Source: Rutidosis leptorrhynchoides
Taxonomy: Eukaryota > Streptophyta > Magnoliopsida > Asterales > Asteraceae
NCBI RefSeq assembly: GCF_046630445.1
Contig: NC_092343.1
Location: 133,293,501 to 133,357,500, forward strand
Reading direction: 5' to 3'
Length of the DNA stretch: 64,000 nucleotides
Shown: positions 12,330 through 22,002 of the stretch, in pieces
Position numbering within the stretch: position 1 is the stretch's first letter
How the letters are laid out: each line of letters starts with the position of its first letter
Program-made: the position numbers and the translations under genes
Notes under the pieces: model-generated
What the model was told of the DNA's origin: nothing
The model's database searches: none
Seen by the model: the letters and a program-made list of their open reading frames with translations, nothing else

Positions 12330-12470
12330 GTTGTGTGTCTTTTGAAAAATAAACGATTTAATATCGTCTGTCTTTGTCATTATGTTTGCTAAATGTTTCA
12401 GTACTATCTATTTGCGTTTAAAATATTGTGTAATATTAATGTACTCACTATTTATTTCTTATATATGAAG
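12324..12470 (+). promoter_or_regulatory. Candidate in-frame intron between gag and pol
   Basis: Removing 12324-12470 (147 nt, a multiple of three) would join the last Gag codons to FNMNFAGIQ at the start of the protease region and delete both stop codons. The segment is AT-rich, and its pyrimidine-rich 3' end (TTATTTCTTATATATGAAG) resembles an acceptor. The donor GTTTAAGT is weak. A stronger donor (AAAG/GTAAAG at 12238) does not keep frame with the best acceptors. This is inference only. Alternatives are internal initiation at 12465 or readthrough. Confidence 0.3.
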
Positions 12471-15400
12471 TTCAATATGAATTTTGCTGGAATACAACAT
12501 CAATCAAGTGGTGGAGATCTCTGTATAGCAGACAGTGGAACTACACACACTATACTTAAATCCGAGAAATATTTTATTGATCTAAAACCAACGGAAGGAA
12601 CTATACATACAATATCAGGACCTGCTAACTTGATAAAAGGGATAGGAAAGGCAAATTTCATACTACCAAATGGTACAAAATTTTTAATAAATGATGCCTT
12701 ATTTTCTCCCAAGTCAAGCAGAAATTTATTGAGTTTCTCCGACATATACCTTAACGGGTATGATTATCAGTCAGTGACAACAGAAAATGAGAAATATTTA
12801 AGTATCACTGACAAGAGTCATGTGGTTGAAAAACTGCCAAGACTTAGTTCTGGATTACATTATACACATATAAATGTACCAGAAATACATATGGTAGTTA
12901 ACGAAAAATATATTGATCCTGGTGTATTCAGTTTATGGCATAACAGATTAGGCCATCCAGGATCAACAATGATGAAAAGGATTATTGAATGTACTCATGG
13001 ACATCCACTAAAGGATAGAAAAATCCATCATGATACAATGGTTCCATGTACATCTTGCTCTCTTGGAAAATTGATAACTAGACCCTCACCACTTAAGGTT
13101 GAGAAAGAATCACCAATGTTTCTTGAAAGAATTCAAGGTGATATATGTGGACCAATTCATCCACCATGTGGACCATTTAGATATTTCATGGTTCTAATAG
13201 ACGCATCTAGCAGATGGTCTCATGTTTGTCTGTTATCAAGCCGTAATGTGGCATTTGCAAAATTTCTTGCCCAAATTATTAAATTGAGAGCTCATTTTCC
13301 TGATTACACCATTAAAAGGGTGAGACTTGATAATGCTGGTGAATTTACATCTCAAGCATTTAATGACTATTGCATGTCTATAGGAATTGTTGTTGAACAT
13401 TCTGTTGCTCATGTGCATACACAAAATGGTTTAGCCGAGTCATTGATTAAACGTTTACAGTTAATCGCTAGACCATTGATAATGAGAACAAAACTCCCTG
13501 TATCTATATGGGGTCATGCAATTTTACATGCTGCTGCATTGATTCGCATCAGACCAAGTGCAAGTCATAAATATTCCCCCCTACAACTTGCTTTTGGTCA
13601 AGAGCCAAATATTTCCCATCTTAGAACATTTGGTTGTGCAGTGTATGTTCCAATTGCGACACCACAACGTACAAAAATGGGTCCTCAAAGGAGGTTGGGA
13701 ATATATGTTGGATATGAAACATCTTCAATATTAAGGTATATTGAACCTATGACAGGTGACGTTTTTACAGCACGTTTTGCTGATTGTCATTTTAATGAAA
13801 CATTGTTCCCTAGATTAGGGGGAGAAATGAAAAATAAAGAAAATGATGTTTCATGGTGTGAACCTCAATTAAAGTATCTTGATCCTCGCACAAAAGAATG
13901 CGAGACAGAAGTTCAAAAGATAATGCATATACAAGAACTTGCAAATCAATTGCCTGATGCATTTACAGATACAAAAACGGTGACAAAATCATATATACCA
14001 GCAGTAAATACTCCAGCTCGAATTGAAATTCCAAAAGCTGGCAATAACGTCACTCATGAATCTTTGCCACGTCAGAAACGTGGAAGACCAATCGGTTCAA
14101 AGGATAAAAATCCTCGAAAAAGAAAATCAGCTGATAATGAAGTAAAAGAAAGTGTTCAAGAAGAACCACAAATCAGTACTCCTACTGCAGAGGAGATTGA
14201 TGATGTCAATACAGAAATTGCAATCAATTATGCATATTCAAAAATATTATGGAACCGAAATGAAATGAAAAATCTTGATGAGAAATTTTCATTTAATGTT
14301 GCATATGACATCATGAATAATGATGATGATCCAGAACCAACATCTATGGTTGAATGTCAAAATAGACATGATTGGGCTCAATGGAAAGAAGCAATACGAG
14401 CTGAATTAGAATCACTCAATAAAAGAAAAGTTTTCGGATCCATCATTCTCACTCCTAAAGATGTGAAACCTGTAGGATACAGATGGATTTTTGTCCGAAA
14501 AAGAAATGAGAAAAATGAAGTTACAAGGTATAAAGCTAGACTTGTAGCTCAAGGTTTTTCTCAAAGACCGGGAATTGATTATGAAGAAACTTATTCTCCT
14601 GTTATGAATGCAATTACTTTTAGGTACTTAATCAGTCTGGCAGTTTCTAAAAATTTAGAAATGCATCTCATGGATGTTGTGACTGCTTATCTATATGGAT
14701 CACTTGAGAGTGATATATATATGAAGATACCTGAAGGATTTAAGGTACCAGAAGCATCAAATGCAAAACCCAAAGAAATGTATTCGATTAAATTACAAAG
14801 ATCTTTATATGGGTTAAAACAATCGGGACGTATGTGGTATAACCGATTAAGTGATTACTTGATAAGCAAAGGGTATACAAATAATCTTACTTGCCCTTGT
14901 GTTTTCATTAAGAAAACAACATCCGGATATGTGATCATAGCTGTTTATGTTGATGATCTTAACATCATAGGTACAAATAAAGAGATCCATGAAGCCATTC
15001 AACTTCTAAAGAAAGAATTTGAAATGAAAGATCTCGGAAAAACCAAGTATTGCCTTGGTTTACAAATTGAGCATATGCCTAATGGTTTACTTGTACATCA
15101 AACAACATATACTGAAAAGATTTTGAAACGTTTCAATATGGACAAGGCAAAACCATTAAGTACTCCTATGGTTGTTAGATCACTCAATGTTGAAGCTGAT
15201 CCATTTCGTCCATGTGAAGATCAAGAAGACATTCTTGGACCAGAAGTACCATATCTTAGTGCAATTGGAGCTCTTATGTATCTTACAAATTGTACAAGAC
15301 CTGACATTTCTTTTGCAGTTAATTTGTTGGCAAGGTTCAGCTCTGCTCCTACCAAAAGACACTGGAATGGGATCAAACACATATTTCGATACCTTCGAGG

Positions 15401-15944
15401 AACTACTGATTTAGGATTATTTTATTCTAACGAATCAAAACAAGATTTGGTTGGTTATGCAGATGCAGGTTATTTATCTGATCCACATAAAGCTAAATCT
15501 CAAACTGGATATGTATTCCTAAATGGAGGTACTGCAATATCATGGCGTTCTCAAAAACAAACACTTGTTGCTACATCGTCAAATCATGCCGAAGTGATTG
15601 CATTACATGAAGCTACTCGAGAATGTTTTTGGTTGAGATCAATGACACAACTCATTACTGATTCTTGTGGACTAGAACGCGATAAAAGTCCAACAACTAT
15701 CTATGAAGATAATGCAGCTTGCATAGCACAGATGAAAGAAGGGTATATCAAAAGTGACCGAACAAAACACATACCACCTAGATTCTTCTCATACACTCAA
15801 AATCTCATTAAGGACAACCAGATTGAAATGAGATATGTGCAATCTAGCAAAAACTCTGCTGATCTTTTCACGAAAGCACTTCCAACTGCTATTTTCAGAA
15901 CACACGTTCATAACATTGGCATGAGACATGTTCAAAAGATGTAA
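12393..15944 (+). CDS. Copia Pol polyprotein (1183 aa)
   Basis: The enzymatic polyprotein with domains in Copia order. The aspartic protease has DSGTTHT (D at about residue 47). The pre-integrase domain has LWHNRLGHPG (about 181). The integrase catalytic triad is in GDICGP (about 250), RLDNAGEF (about 313) and NGLAES (about 349). A basic linker contains GRPIGSKDKNPRKRK. Reverse transcriptase has YVDDLNIIG (about 852). RNase H has GYADAGYLSD (about 1021), SSNHAEVIA and YEDNAACIA. No frameshift or stop is seen. The first 24 residues are hydrophobic and unlike any Pol sequence, so the real start is more likely ATG 12465 or a splice junction near 12470. Confidence 0.95.
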   Translation: MFQYYLFAFKILCNINVLTIYFLYMKFNMNFAGIQHQSSGGDLCIADSGTTHTILKSEKYFIDLKPTEGTIHTISGPANLIKGIGKANFILPNGTKFLINDALFSPKSSRNLLSFSDIYLNGYDYQSVTTENEKYLSITDKSHVVEKLPRLSSGLHYTHINVPEIHMVVNEKYIDPGVFSLWHNRLGHPGSTMMKRIIECTHGHPLKDRKIHHDTMVPCTSCSLGKLITRPSPLKVEKESPMFLERIQGDICGPIHPPCGPFRYFMVLIDASSRWSHVCLLSSRNVAFAKFLAQIIKLRAHFPDYTIKRVRLDNAGEFTSQAFNDYCMSIGIVVEHSVAHVHTQNGLAESLIKRLQLIARPLIMRTKLPVSIWGHAILHAAALIRIRPSASHKYSPLQLAFGQEPNISHLRTFGCAVYVPIATPQRTKMGPQRRLGIYVGYETSSILRYIEPMTGDVFTARFADCHFNETLFPRLGGEMKNKENDVSWCEPQLKYLDPRTKECETEVQKIMHIQELANQLPDAFTDTKTVTKSYIPAVNTPARIEIPKAGNNVTHESLPRQKRGRPIGSKDKNPRKRKSADNEVKESVQEEPQISTPTAEEIDDVNTEIAINYAYSKILWNRNEMKNLDEKFSFNVAYDIMNNDDDPEPTSMVECQNRHDWAQWKEAIRAELESLNKRKVFGSIILTPKDVKPVGYRWIFVRKRNEKNEVTRYKARLVAQGFSQRPGIDYEETYSPVMNAITFRYLISLAVSKNLEMHLMDVVTAYLYGSLESDIYMKIPEGFKVPEASNAKPKEMYSIKLQRSLYGLKQSGRMWYNRLSDYLISKGYTNNLTCPCVFIKKTTSGYVIIAVYVDDLNIIGTNKEIHEAIQLLKKEFEMKDLGKTKYCLGLQIEHMPNGLLVHQTTYTEKILKRFNMDKAKPLSTPMVVRSLNVEADPFRPCEDQEDILGPEVPYLSAIGALMYLTNCTRPDISFAVNLLARFSSAPTKRHWNGIKHIFRYLRGTTDLGLFYSNESKQDLVGYADAGYLSDPHKAKSQTGYVFLNGGTAISWRSQKQTLVATSSNHAEVIALHEATRECFWLRSMTQLITDSCGLERDKSPTTIYEDNAACIAQMKEGYIKSDRTKHIPPRFFSYTQNLIKDNQIEMRYVQSSKNSADLFTKALPTAIFRTHVHNIGMRHVQKM

Positions 15945-16105
15945 CAGCTGAAGCGATGTCTACTTGAGGGGGAGTCAACTCCATGCTGCACTCTTTTTCC
16001 CTTAGCTAAAGTTTTTTCCCACTGGGTTTTCTTTAGCAAGGTTTTTAACGAGGCAGTAATTTATAGTTGATCTTCAACAAAATAAAATTGCTATCCAAGG
16101 GGGAG
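15945..16105 (+). promoter_or_regulatory. Copia 3' untranslated region with two polypurine tracts
   Basis: A tract GAGGGGGAG lies at 15966-15974 and a second, AAGGGGGAG (about 16097-16105), abuts the 3' LTR. The second should prime plus-strand synthesis. Between them is the block CCCACTGGGTTTTC ... GCAAGGTTTTTAACGAGGC (about 16018-16053). This motif recurs in the 3' region of many plant Copia elements, but I know of no established function. Confidence 0.8.
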
Positions 16106-16425
16106 TGTTATAATAATAATAATAATATAGATATGGATAGTCAATTTTGGTGTATACATATAGTCAATTTTGGTACACAAAGTATGTATTTTTATATTGA
16201 GATTTTAGGCTATAAATACTCATGAATGCAAGCATTAAACTTGCACCATTTCTCACACTTACAAAGTGTTTCTTTCTTTCTCTCCATTATCATCTTTGTT
16301 CTTACACTTCATTATTAGTATTCTAAATCAAGAATCAAATCACTAAAGGTAGTTATAAGCCTACTGAATTATAACATCAAGAATCAAACCACTAAAGGTA
16401 GTTATAAGCCTACTGAATTATAACA
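16106..16425 (+). repeat. Copia 3' LTR
   Basis: 320 bp, identical by eye to 10592-10911, followed by the AAATG duplication (16426-16430). Confidence 0.97.
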
Positions 16426-16907
16426 AAATGCTATTTGTTGTGCAGATAAGAAAACATGATTGGACAGAGCATGGGGCATCACTGAGACTAGATTTATTCC
16501 AGAACATTCTGTTTACGAAGTAGCAGTTTGGCTAAACTTGCGAATATGTGAAGATCTTTTCAGTTCATTGCTTTATGGCATCTCGAAAATTACGGTTACA
16601 TGTCGACGTCATCTACCATCGATTATGTTTATACGATTCAAGTGTAATATGTACATGTCGTCAAGTATGTATCTTTCCATTTCGTCTTAGTTAAGTTATG
16701 TAATTTAGTTTAGTTATTTTGATGGTTAAGTTTTTGCGCTATATGTAGCTTAGTTCCTTGTCATGTTTTTAGTACTACACAAGTTTTTGATGTTTTGTAA
16801 CATGCTATGGGTATAAATTTTACTGTACTGTTTTTATATTGCAAAGTAAAGCTTGTATAAGGGTACTTAGTGTGGATTAATTGGTTGAATGTAAAAGTAT
16901 CTTTTGA

Positions 16908-17107
16908 TAACATTGTTTTGTTATTTTGTAGTAGTTTTCATGTAGGCTTTATGTACTATTGTCACTTCCAAGTTTTGCATTTATTGTTTGTAATATTACA
17001 CAATGAGTAACATTGTTTTGTTATTTTGTAGTAGTTTTCATGTAGGCTTTATGTACTATTGTCACTTCCAAGTTTTGCATTTATTGTTTGTAATATTACA
17101 CAATGAG
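16908..17107. repeat. 100-bp exact tandem duplication near the Helitron 3' end
   Basis: The unit starting TAACATTGTTTTG is present twice in a row (16908-17007 and 17008-17107), with no difference that I can see. The same pair is in block C at 42708-42907, so it predates the block duplication. Confidence 0.95.
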
Positions 17108-17184
17108 TACTTTTCGTTGGATATTGGATAATAACTCTTGAGGTATCTTAATATGTTAGTCACTTTAAAAAGTTTGTTTTATAA

Positions 17185-17213
17185 ACCCGTGATCTCACGT
17201 GTCTCATGACTAG
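17185..17213 (+). terminator. Helitron 3' hairpin and CTAG end
   Basis: An 18-nt hairpin (ACCCGTGA, loop TC, TCACGTGT, one mismatch), seven bases, then CTAG. This is the usual rolling-circle termination structure of plant Helitrons. T follows, as expected for insertion between A and T. Confidence 0.75.
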
Positions 17214-17262
17214 TATGTATGTATGTATGTATGTATGTATGTATGTATGTATGTATGTATGT
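17214..17262. repeat. (ATGT)n microsatellite after the Helitron
   Basis: A tetranucleotide run directly following the CTAG end and passing into AT repeats. The block C run (43014-43048) is shorter. Confidence 0.9.
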
Positions 17263-18166
17263 ATATATATATATATATACACACACATATATTACATATA
17301 TATATTATAAAATCCGAATTTTTCAGCATTTCGAATTTTTCAGCATTGTGCATTGGTTTCCGTGCCTGATGTGTGAGCTTATGTTGTAGGGTTCGTTGTT
17401 ACGATTCCAAGGATGTGAATTACGTGTCAAACGGATTTATAGATTATTTTATATGAAATATTCTATAAATTAATTAAATGTAGAAATAAACTAATTATAT
17501 AAAATAATACTAATGGGTAAAAGAAATAAATAATAATATTTATTAGTTTTGTATAATATTTATAATATAAAACTAATTATTTGTAAATAAAATTCAAGTA
17601 ATATTATTTATTAATAAATAAAGTATATAAATTAAATTCATAATTTATTTCTAAATGAATAAATACTTATATTTAATAAATTAACATTTATAATATGAAT
17701 TAATTATTATGTAATGAGGTTGTGAATTATTTTTTATATAATTAATTAAATACTTATGATAAAAGTAAATTAATAATTAAATAAATAAAACTTATGGTAA
17801 AGATTAATTTAATTTTTTATGACATGCTTTAATTAATATAACACTTATGATATAGTAACATTTAAAATAAAAGAACTTATGTTATAATTAATATTTCATA
17901 ATTAATTTAACATACTCATGTTATAACTAATATTAATTAAATATTAATATTATATGTGATTATATCATTTAAACTTATTTTAATTTAATTAAATTTATTT
18001 AATGTAAGTAAACTTATAATATAACTTATATTATATCAAATAAAATTGTGATAAGTGATATTGGAATTTAGTATACATAAAATATTAAAGTTGACTTAGG
18101 TTGACTAGAGTTGACTTTTAGTTGACTTAAGTTGATTTTATCATTTGACTTTCGTTTGACTTAAGT

Positions 18167-19140
18167 CTGATAGTATGCTGCTTTAAACCGGTCTCCGCAT
18201 TTCGGTTACTTTTCGGGGAAGTGTTCAAGTCCGATAGTACGCTGCTTTAAACCGGTGTGGTTGAGTGACATATATTGATAACTATTTAAACGGGTTTGTA
18301 GCCTTCAACGAGGGCTTTGTAATGAACTATAGTGTATTCAAAACGTATTAAAGGTGAATGAAATATCGAATCTCAAAGTTGCTAGTTTGGTGCAAAATCT
18401 AATAGATTTTGGCACTTGTCCCACATCGAAAGTGAGAGCAAACCTAAGCCTATAGTCTCAACTATAAATAAAGACATTAGGCTTATAGAAAGATGCACTA
18501 TAAAATGTATAGCAACACACCACAAGTTGTGTAACTATACACACACAAAGTTTTTGTTTTCCTCTCAGCCGCAACAACTGAAAACAGAACACCCGGTGTA
18601 CCCGCAACATGATCTCCGCATTTCGGTTACTTTTCGGGGAAGTGTTCAAGTCCGATAGTACGCTGCTTTAAACCGGTCTTCGCATTTCGGTTACTTTTCG
18701 AGGAAGTGTTCACATCCGATAGTACGCGGCTTTAAACCGGTCTCCGCATTTCGGTTACTTTTCGGGTATGTAGTACAAATATTGGCTATAGTGAACATAA
18801 CTTGGTTTGATTGACACCCGGTGTACCTGCAACATGATCTCCGCATTTCGGTTACTTTTCGGGGAAGTGTTCAAGTCCGATAGTACGCTGCTTTAAACCG
18901 GTCTCCGCATTTCGGTTACTTTTCGGGGAAGTGTTCAAGTCCGATAGTACGCTGCTTTAAACCGGTCTCCGCATTTCGGTTACTTTTCGGGGAAGTGTTC
19001 AAGGCCGATAGTATGATGCTTTAAACCAGTGTACCCTGAAAACCTGCAACATGATCTCCGCATTTCGGTTACTTTTCTGAGAAGTGTTCAAGTCCGATAG
19101 TACGCTGCTTTAAACCGGTCTCCGCATTTCGGTTACTTTT
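18167..19140. repeat. 64-bp tandem repeat array with spacers
   Basis: Nine starts of the unit (core CCGCATTTCGGTTACTTTTC ... CGATAGTACGCTGC ... AAACCGGT) occur near 18195, 18616, 18681, 18744, 18841, 18905, 18969, 19058 and 19122. Contiguous units are spaced exactly 64 bp apart. Three units are preceded by a spacer ending GCAACATGAT, so there is higher-order structure. A unique insert of about 360 bp lies at 18254-18610. The array joins LTR-X of block A on its left. No coding signal is seen. Confidence 0.9.
18418..18470 (+). promoter_or_regulatory. snRNA-promoter-like USE and TATA pair
   Basis: GTCCCACATCG (18418-18428) matches the plant snRNA upstream sequence element RTCCCACATCG. TATAAATA (18463-18470) follows after 34 nt, the spacing known for Pol II-type snRNA genes. 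The sequence downstream is not U1, U2, U4, U5 or U6. Similar boxes also occur in plant repeats, so this may be a repeat promoter without an snRNA gene. Confidence 0.45.
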
Positions 19141-19860
19141 AAAAGGGAACAAGAATCAAGTCAGTTAGATCATTTTATTTACTCCAGTTTCATATATATT
19201 TTATTCAGACTTATGATTTTATTTACTCGTTTCAATTTCATATATATTTTACTCAATTTCATACAGGTTATTTTATTTACTCCAGTTTCATATATATTTT
19301 ACTCAGGCTTATGATTTTATTTACTCGTTTCAATTTCATATATATTTTACTCAATTTAGGCCCGGCCCAGAGGTGATACAACCTGTACACTTGTACAGAG
19401 CCCATGTTTTCTGGGGTACAGGTCATTTTATTTACTCCAGTTTCATATATATTGGGTACAGGTCATTTTATTTACTCCAGTTTCATATATATTGGGTCAG
19501 GCTTATGATTTTATTTACTCGTTTCAATTTCATATATATTTTACTCATATATATTTTACTCAATTTAGGCCCGGCCCAGAGGTGGTACAACCTGTACACT
19601 TGCACAGAGCCCAGCTTATGATTTTATTTACTCGTTTCAATTTCATATATATTTTACTCAATTTAGGCCCGGCCCAGAGGTGGTACAACCTGTACACTTG
19701 CACAGAGCCCATGTGGGGTCCCTATAGGGTATAAAAGACTATATTCTAATGAAATACGATTGAATTAGCCCGGTACAACCTGTACACTTGCACAGAGCCC
19801 ATGTGGGGTCCCTATAGGGTATAAAAGACTATATTCTAATGAAATACGATTGAATTAAAA
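19141..19860. repeat. Mosaic of short duplicated modules
   Basis: Segments such as TTTATTTACTCCAGTTTCAT, TTTAGGCCCGGCCCAGAGG and TACAACCTGTACACTTG recur three or more times in varying order. A module of about 90 bp (GCACAGAGCCCATGTGG to ACGATTGAATTA) is present twice at the right end (about 19700-19759 and 19790-19858). Reading frames here are repeat artefacts. Confidence 0.85.
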
Positions 19861-20444
19861 GGGCCTGGTCGAATTGGATTACAAAACTCATTTTACTTTA
19901 GTTTCAATTACAAAGGGCCCAATATTGTAAATAATTAATTATTCTTGAGTACCGCCTTATTAAATACTATACAAAAGTTTGTTTGGTAATCGATGTGGGA
20001 ACAGTTTGTTTATTAATACTATCTGATATTGTTCAACTAAAGTTGATATATGCAACTCAAATGCCCTTAGCAGACCATGATCAGTTTAAGGCATAATATA
20101 CATTAAACTTGTAGATATCAAGGTAATTAGGTAAAGGTAAAAAAAAGATTAATCCTATTGAACCACAAGTGAAACAAAAAATGGAATAAACAGTACACAA
20201 AACAATATATAGTAATATGAAAACATTAATCCTTCATATTTCTCTTCGAAGCTTCACCTTGATCATTATAGAGTGGTGTACTCTCGTAAATAAAATCATC
20301 CAACAAAGTGGATTATTAAAACATATGAAAAACTACTAAGTTCTTCAAGGATTGGATCAAATGATGACTTGATATAATAAATAATTGGTACGTATGAAAC
20401 AAATTTATTTGTACGAATTAAATAAATTTGTAACTATAGCTATA
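19861..20444. other. Unassigned AT-rich sequence
   Basis: Non-coding DNA between the mosaic repeats and the start of block B. I see no gene, RNA or element boundary in it. The stretch equivalent to it upstream of block A would lie outside the window. Confidence 0.6.
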
Positions 20445-22002
20445 ATTACGTACGAATATCATAGTCTCCGTATTGATTAAGCCCCGAAAATTAACCCTCA
20501 ATGGGCGACTTGAATGCTTCTTTAAATTAAAGGGCCTTTTTTTTTCGACTCGCTCAAGGCACTAAAAATGTCAGGACCAGCCCTGATTTTACTTACATAC
20601 TTAAGCAGCAAGCATAATCGATGATAGGACAAAAATTAGATTATAACATAAACATGTCAGACCCATTAATGTCCACGTCATCAATTTTTTTCCCACATCC
20701 GAACATCATATACATCATTTCTAAAATTCATGAAAAACAACCAGAAACACAAATTCTGAAAAAATGCATCCAAATATGAAATGAAAGTTGCGTTTTCAAT
20801 AACTGGAAAGAATGGAGCAGAATGGAGCGGCATCGAAAGCGGGTGCGTACCGCGGCATACAATGTGGAATGACCGGAGAGATAATGTTGTAATGTAATAA
20901 TGTCACGTAATTCTCCACAATTGTGCCTGCAAACTTTTTACTAAAATAGAAAAGTACTCACAAAACTATATTAAAAGCTTAGTTGTGTTTGGTTTTAGTT
21001 ACCTTCACCTCTCTACCAAAACTCGTTGAGTCATTAAATGACCCTAGGTTACTTATTAGATAAAAGTAAGTACAAATTTAGACCCCTACACTTACAAATA
21101 ATTAATATCTCAGATGTCTCGTAGACATGTCACACTCTCTAAAAGCTGATAGGCTCAGCTCCTGAACGACCCCAACCATTACGAGTAAATAAATTTAAAA
21201 GTCACCTTACTGAAATAAAGTGACGCATCGTAGGCACATCACGAATCTCATCTCTGTTAGTCAGATTATTAATCCATGTAGTTAGCTCATGTTCTATAAG
21301 GTCCATTTATTTATGTATCCATTAAGTTTGTTAGCATCTTGGACTATTTATATTGCTTATCATTGTACGCTACATTCATTGAGTAATCAAAAATACAACG
21401 CCTTAACATGGTATTAAAGCCTCAACAAAGCAACTAAATCCTAATACACTCACAAATCAGCCGTTCTCATCTTCATGTATGAGCATCCATAATCATCAAA
21501 TGTATAAGTTATACGTACAAAAGAACCAAATAAACACATAAATCTCCACTCAAACTCAACATCTTACAAAATTGTTCCACATCGTGAGCGGTCATTATCA
21601 GGAAAAGATTGAAACCGTTGAAAAGTGGGAAACCCCGAAAACTCCGGAATTTTATGAGATATTTCATGCTAATTGCCAAAAAAAAAAAAAAAAAAAAAAA
21701 AAAAGCCATTCCTTTATTCAATCTTATCTATATATAAATCCTTATCTTGTGATTTTATTTATTTAATCTAATAGCCCCACCACAAACAAACTCCAAGCAC
21801 CTTATTTTCTCTTCAATTTAGTTTCGTTGTAGACGCTTGCCGCAACAACCTTCTTATTATATTTTTTGATAATTAATAAAATTTCTCCGGGTACCGTCCC
21901 CTTTATCCAAAAACAACCTTCTTATTTTATTAAACCTCACGATTACTTGCACCAAGTCTTCCTTTCTTTTTATCATTCTTATTTTTTGTTTCACAAGCAT
22001 CA

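Larger units (their letters stand above)
10592..16425 (+). mobile_element. Intact young Ty1/Copia retrotransposon (5,834 bp)
   Basis: A complete element with two 320-bp LTRs (10592-10911 and 16106-16425) that I read as identical, TG...CA ends, a 5-bp target duplication, a primer-binding region, gag, pol and a polypurine tract. Identical LTRs mean a recent insertion. It lies inside the Helitron of block A and is absent from block C. Gag and pol are in the same frame but separated by two stop codons. With no visible lesion in either ORF, it could be active. Confidence 0.97.
7551..17213 (+). mobile_element. Helitron-like element (3,824 bp without the nested Copia)
   Basis: The 3' end has the hallmarks of a plant Helitron: an 18-nt imperfect hairpin (17185-17202, 8-bp stem with one mismatch), a 7-nt gap, the terminal CTAG (17210-17213), and then T. 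The 5' end begins TCTATCCAATCC directly after an AT run. An alternative start is TCTCTATATT at 8078, which follows an A. Diverged LTR-X fragments near 48990 and 53990 lack the whole block. There is no Rep/helicase ORF, so it is non-autonomous. It carries gene-like pieces (8231-8291 and about 16446-16520). The block C copy without Copia is 39190-43013, exactly the same net length. Confidence 0.72.
1..18166. repeat. Duplicated block A
   Basis: This block recurs as block B (20445-25986 matches 1-5511) and block C (36322-43952 matches 4736-18166). By eye the copies differ by only scattered single-base changes, for example position 113 G against A in block B, plus microsatellite length changes and the young Copia present only here. 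Homology to block C stops at 18166, where block A runs into the 64-bp tandem repeat and block C continues in LTR-X. The left edge of the block lies outside the window. The near identity indicates recent duplication, or alleles joined by the assembler. Confidence 0.93.
4777..18166 (+). mobile_element. LTR-X (Gypsy long terminal repeat), copy A, with nested inserts
   Basis: The sequence starts TGTAACAACCAG directly inside the broken Copia pol. It continues, interrupted by a hAT element and a Helitron with a nested Copia, as AT-rich non-coding sequence to 18166, where it is truncated. The same sequence in block C runs on into a primer-binding-like site and a gag gene, which identifies it as an LTR of Gypsy X. 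Without inserts the full LTR would be roughly 3.9 kb. Two shorter diverged fragments are at 47437-49138 and 52432-54059. No coding function is seen in the LTR itself. Confidence 0.7.

Noticed and set aside
12393-12466. N-terminal hydrophobic segment of Copia Pol as a signal peptide or membrane anchor
   Set aside because: It is encoded by an AT-rich stretch between gag and protease, unlike any Copia Pol start, and is better explained as untranslated or intronic sequence.
18490-18620. An snRNA gene downstream of the USE/TATA pair
   Set aside because: The downstream sequence does not start like U1, U2, U4, U5 or U6 and shows no Sm site that I could recognise.
18167-19140. CRISPR-like direct repeats with spacers
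   Set aside because: The context is a plant nuclear genome, the units are 64 bp and mostly contiguous, and there are no cas genes.
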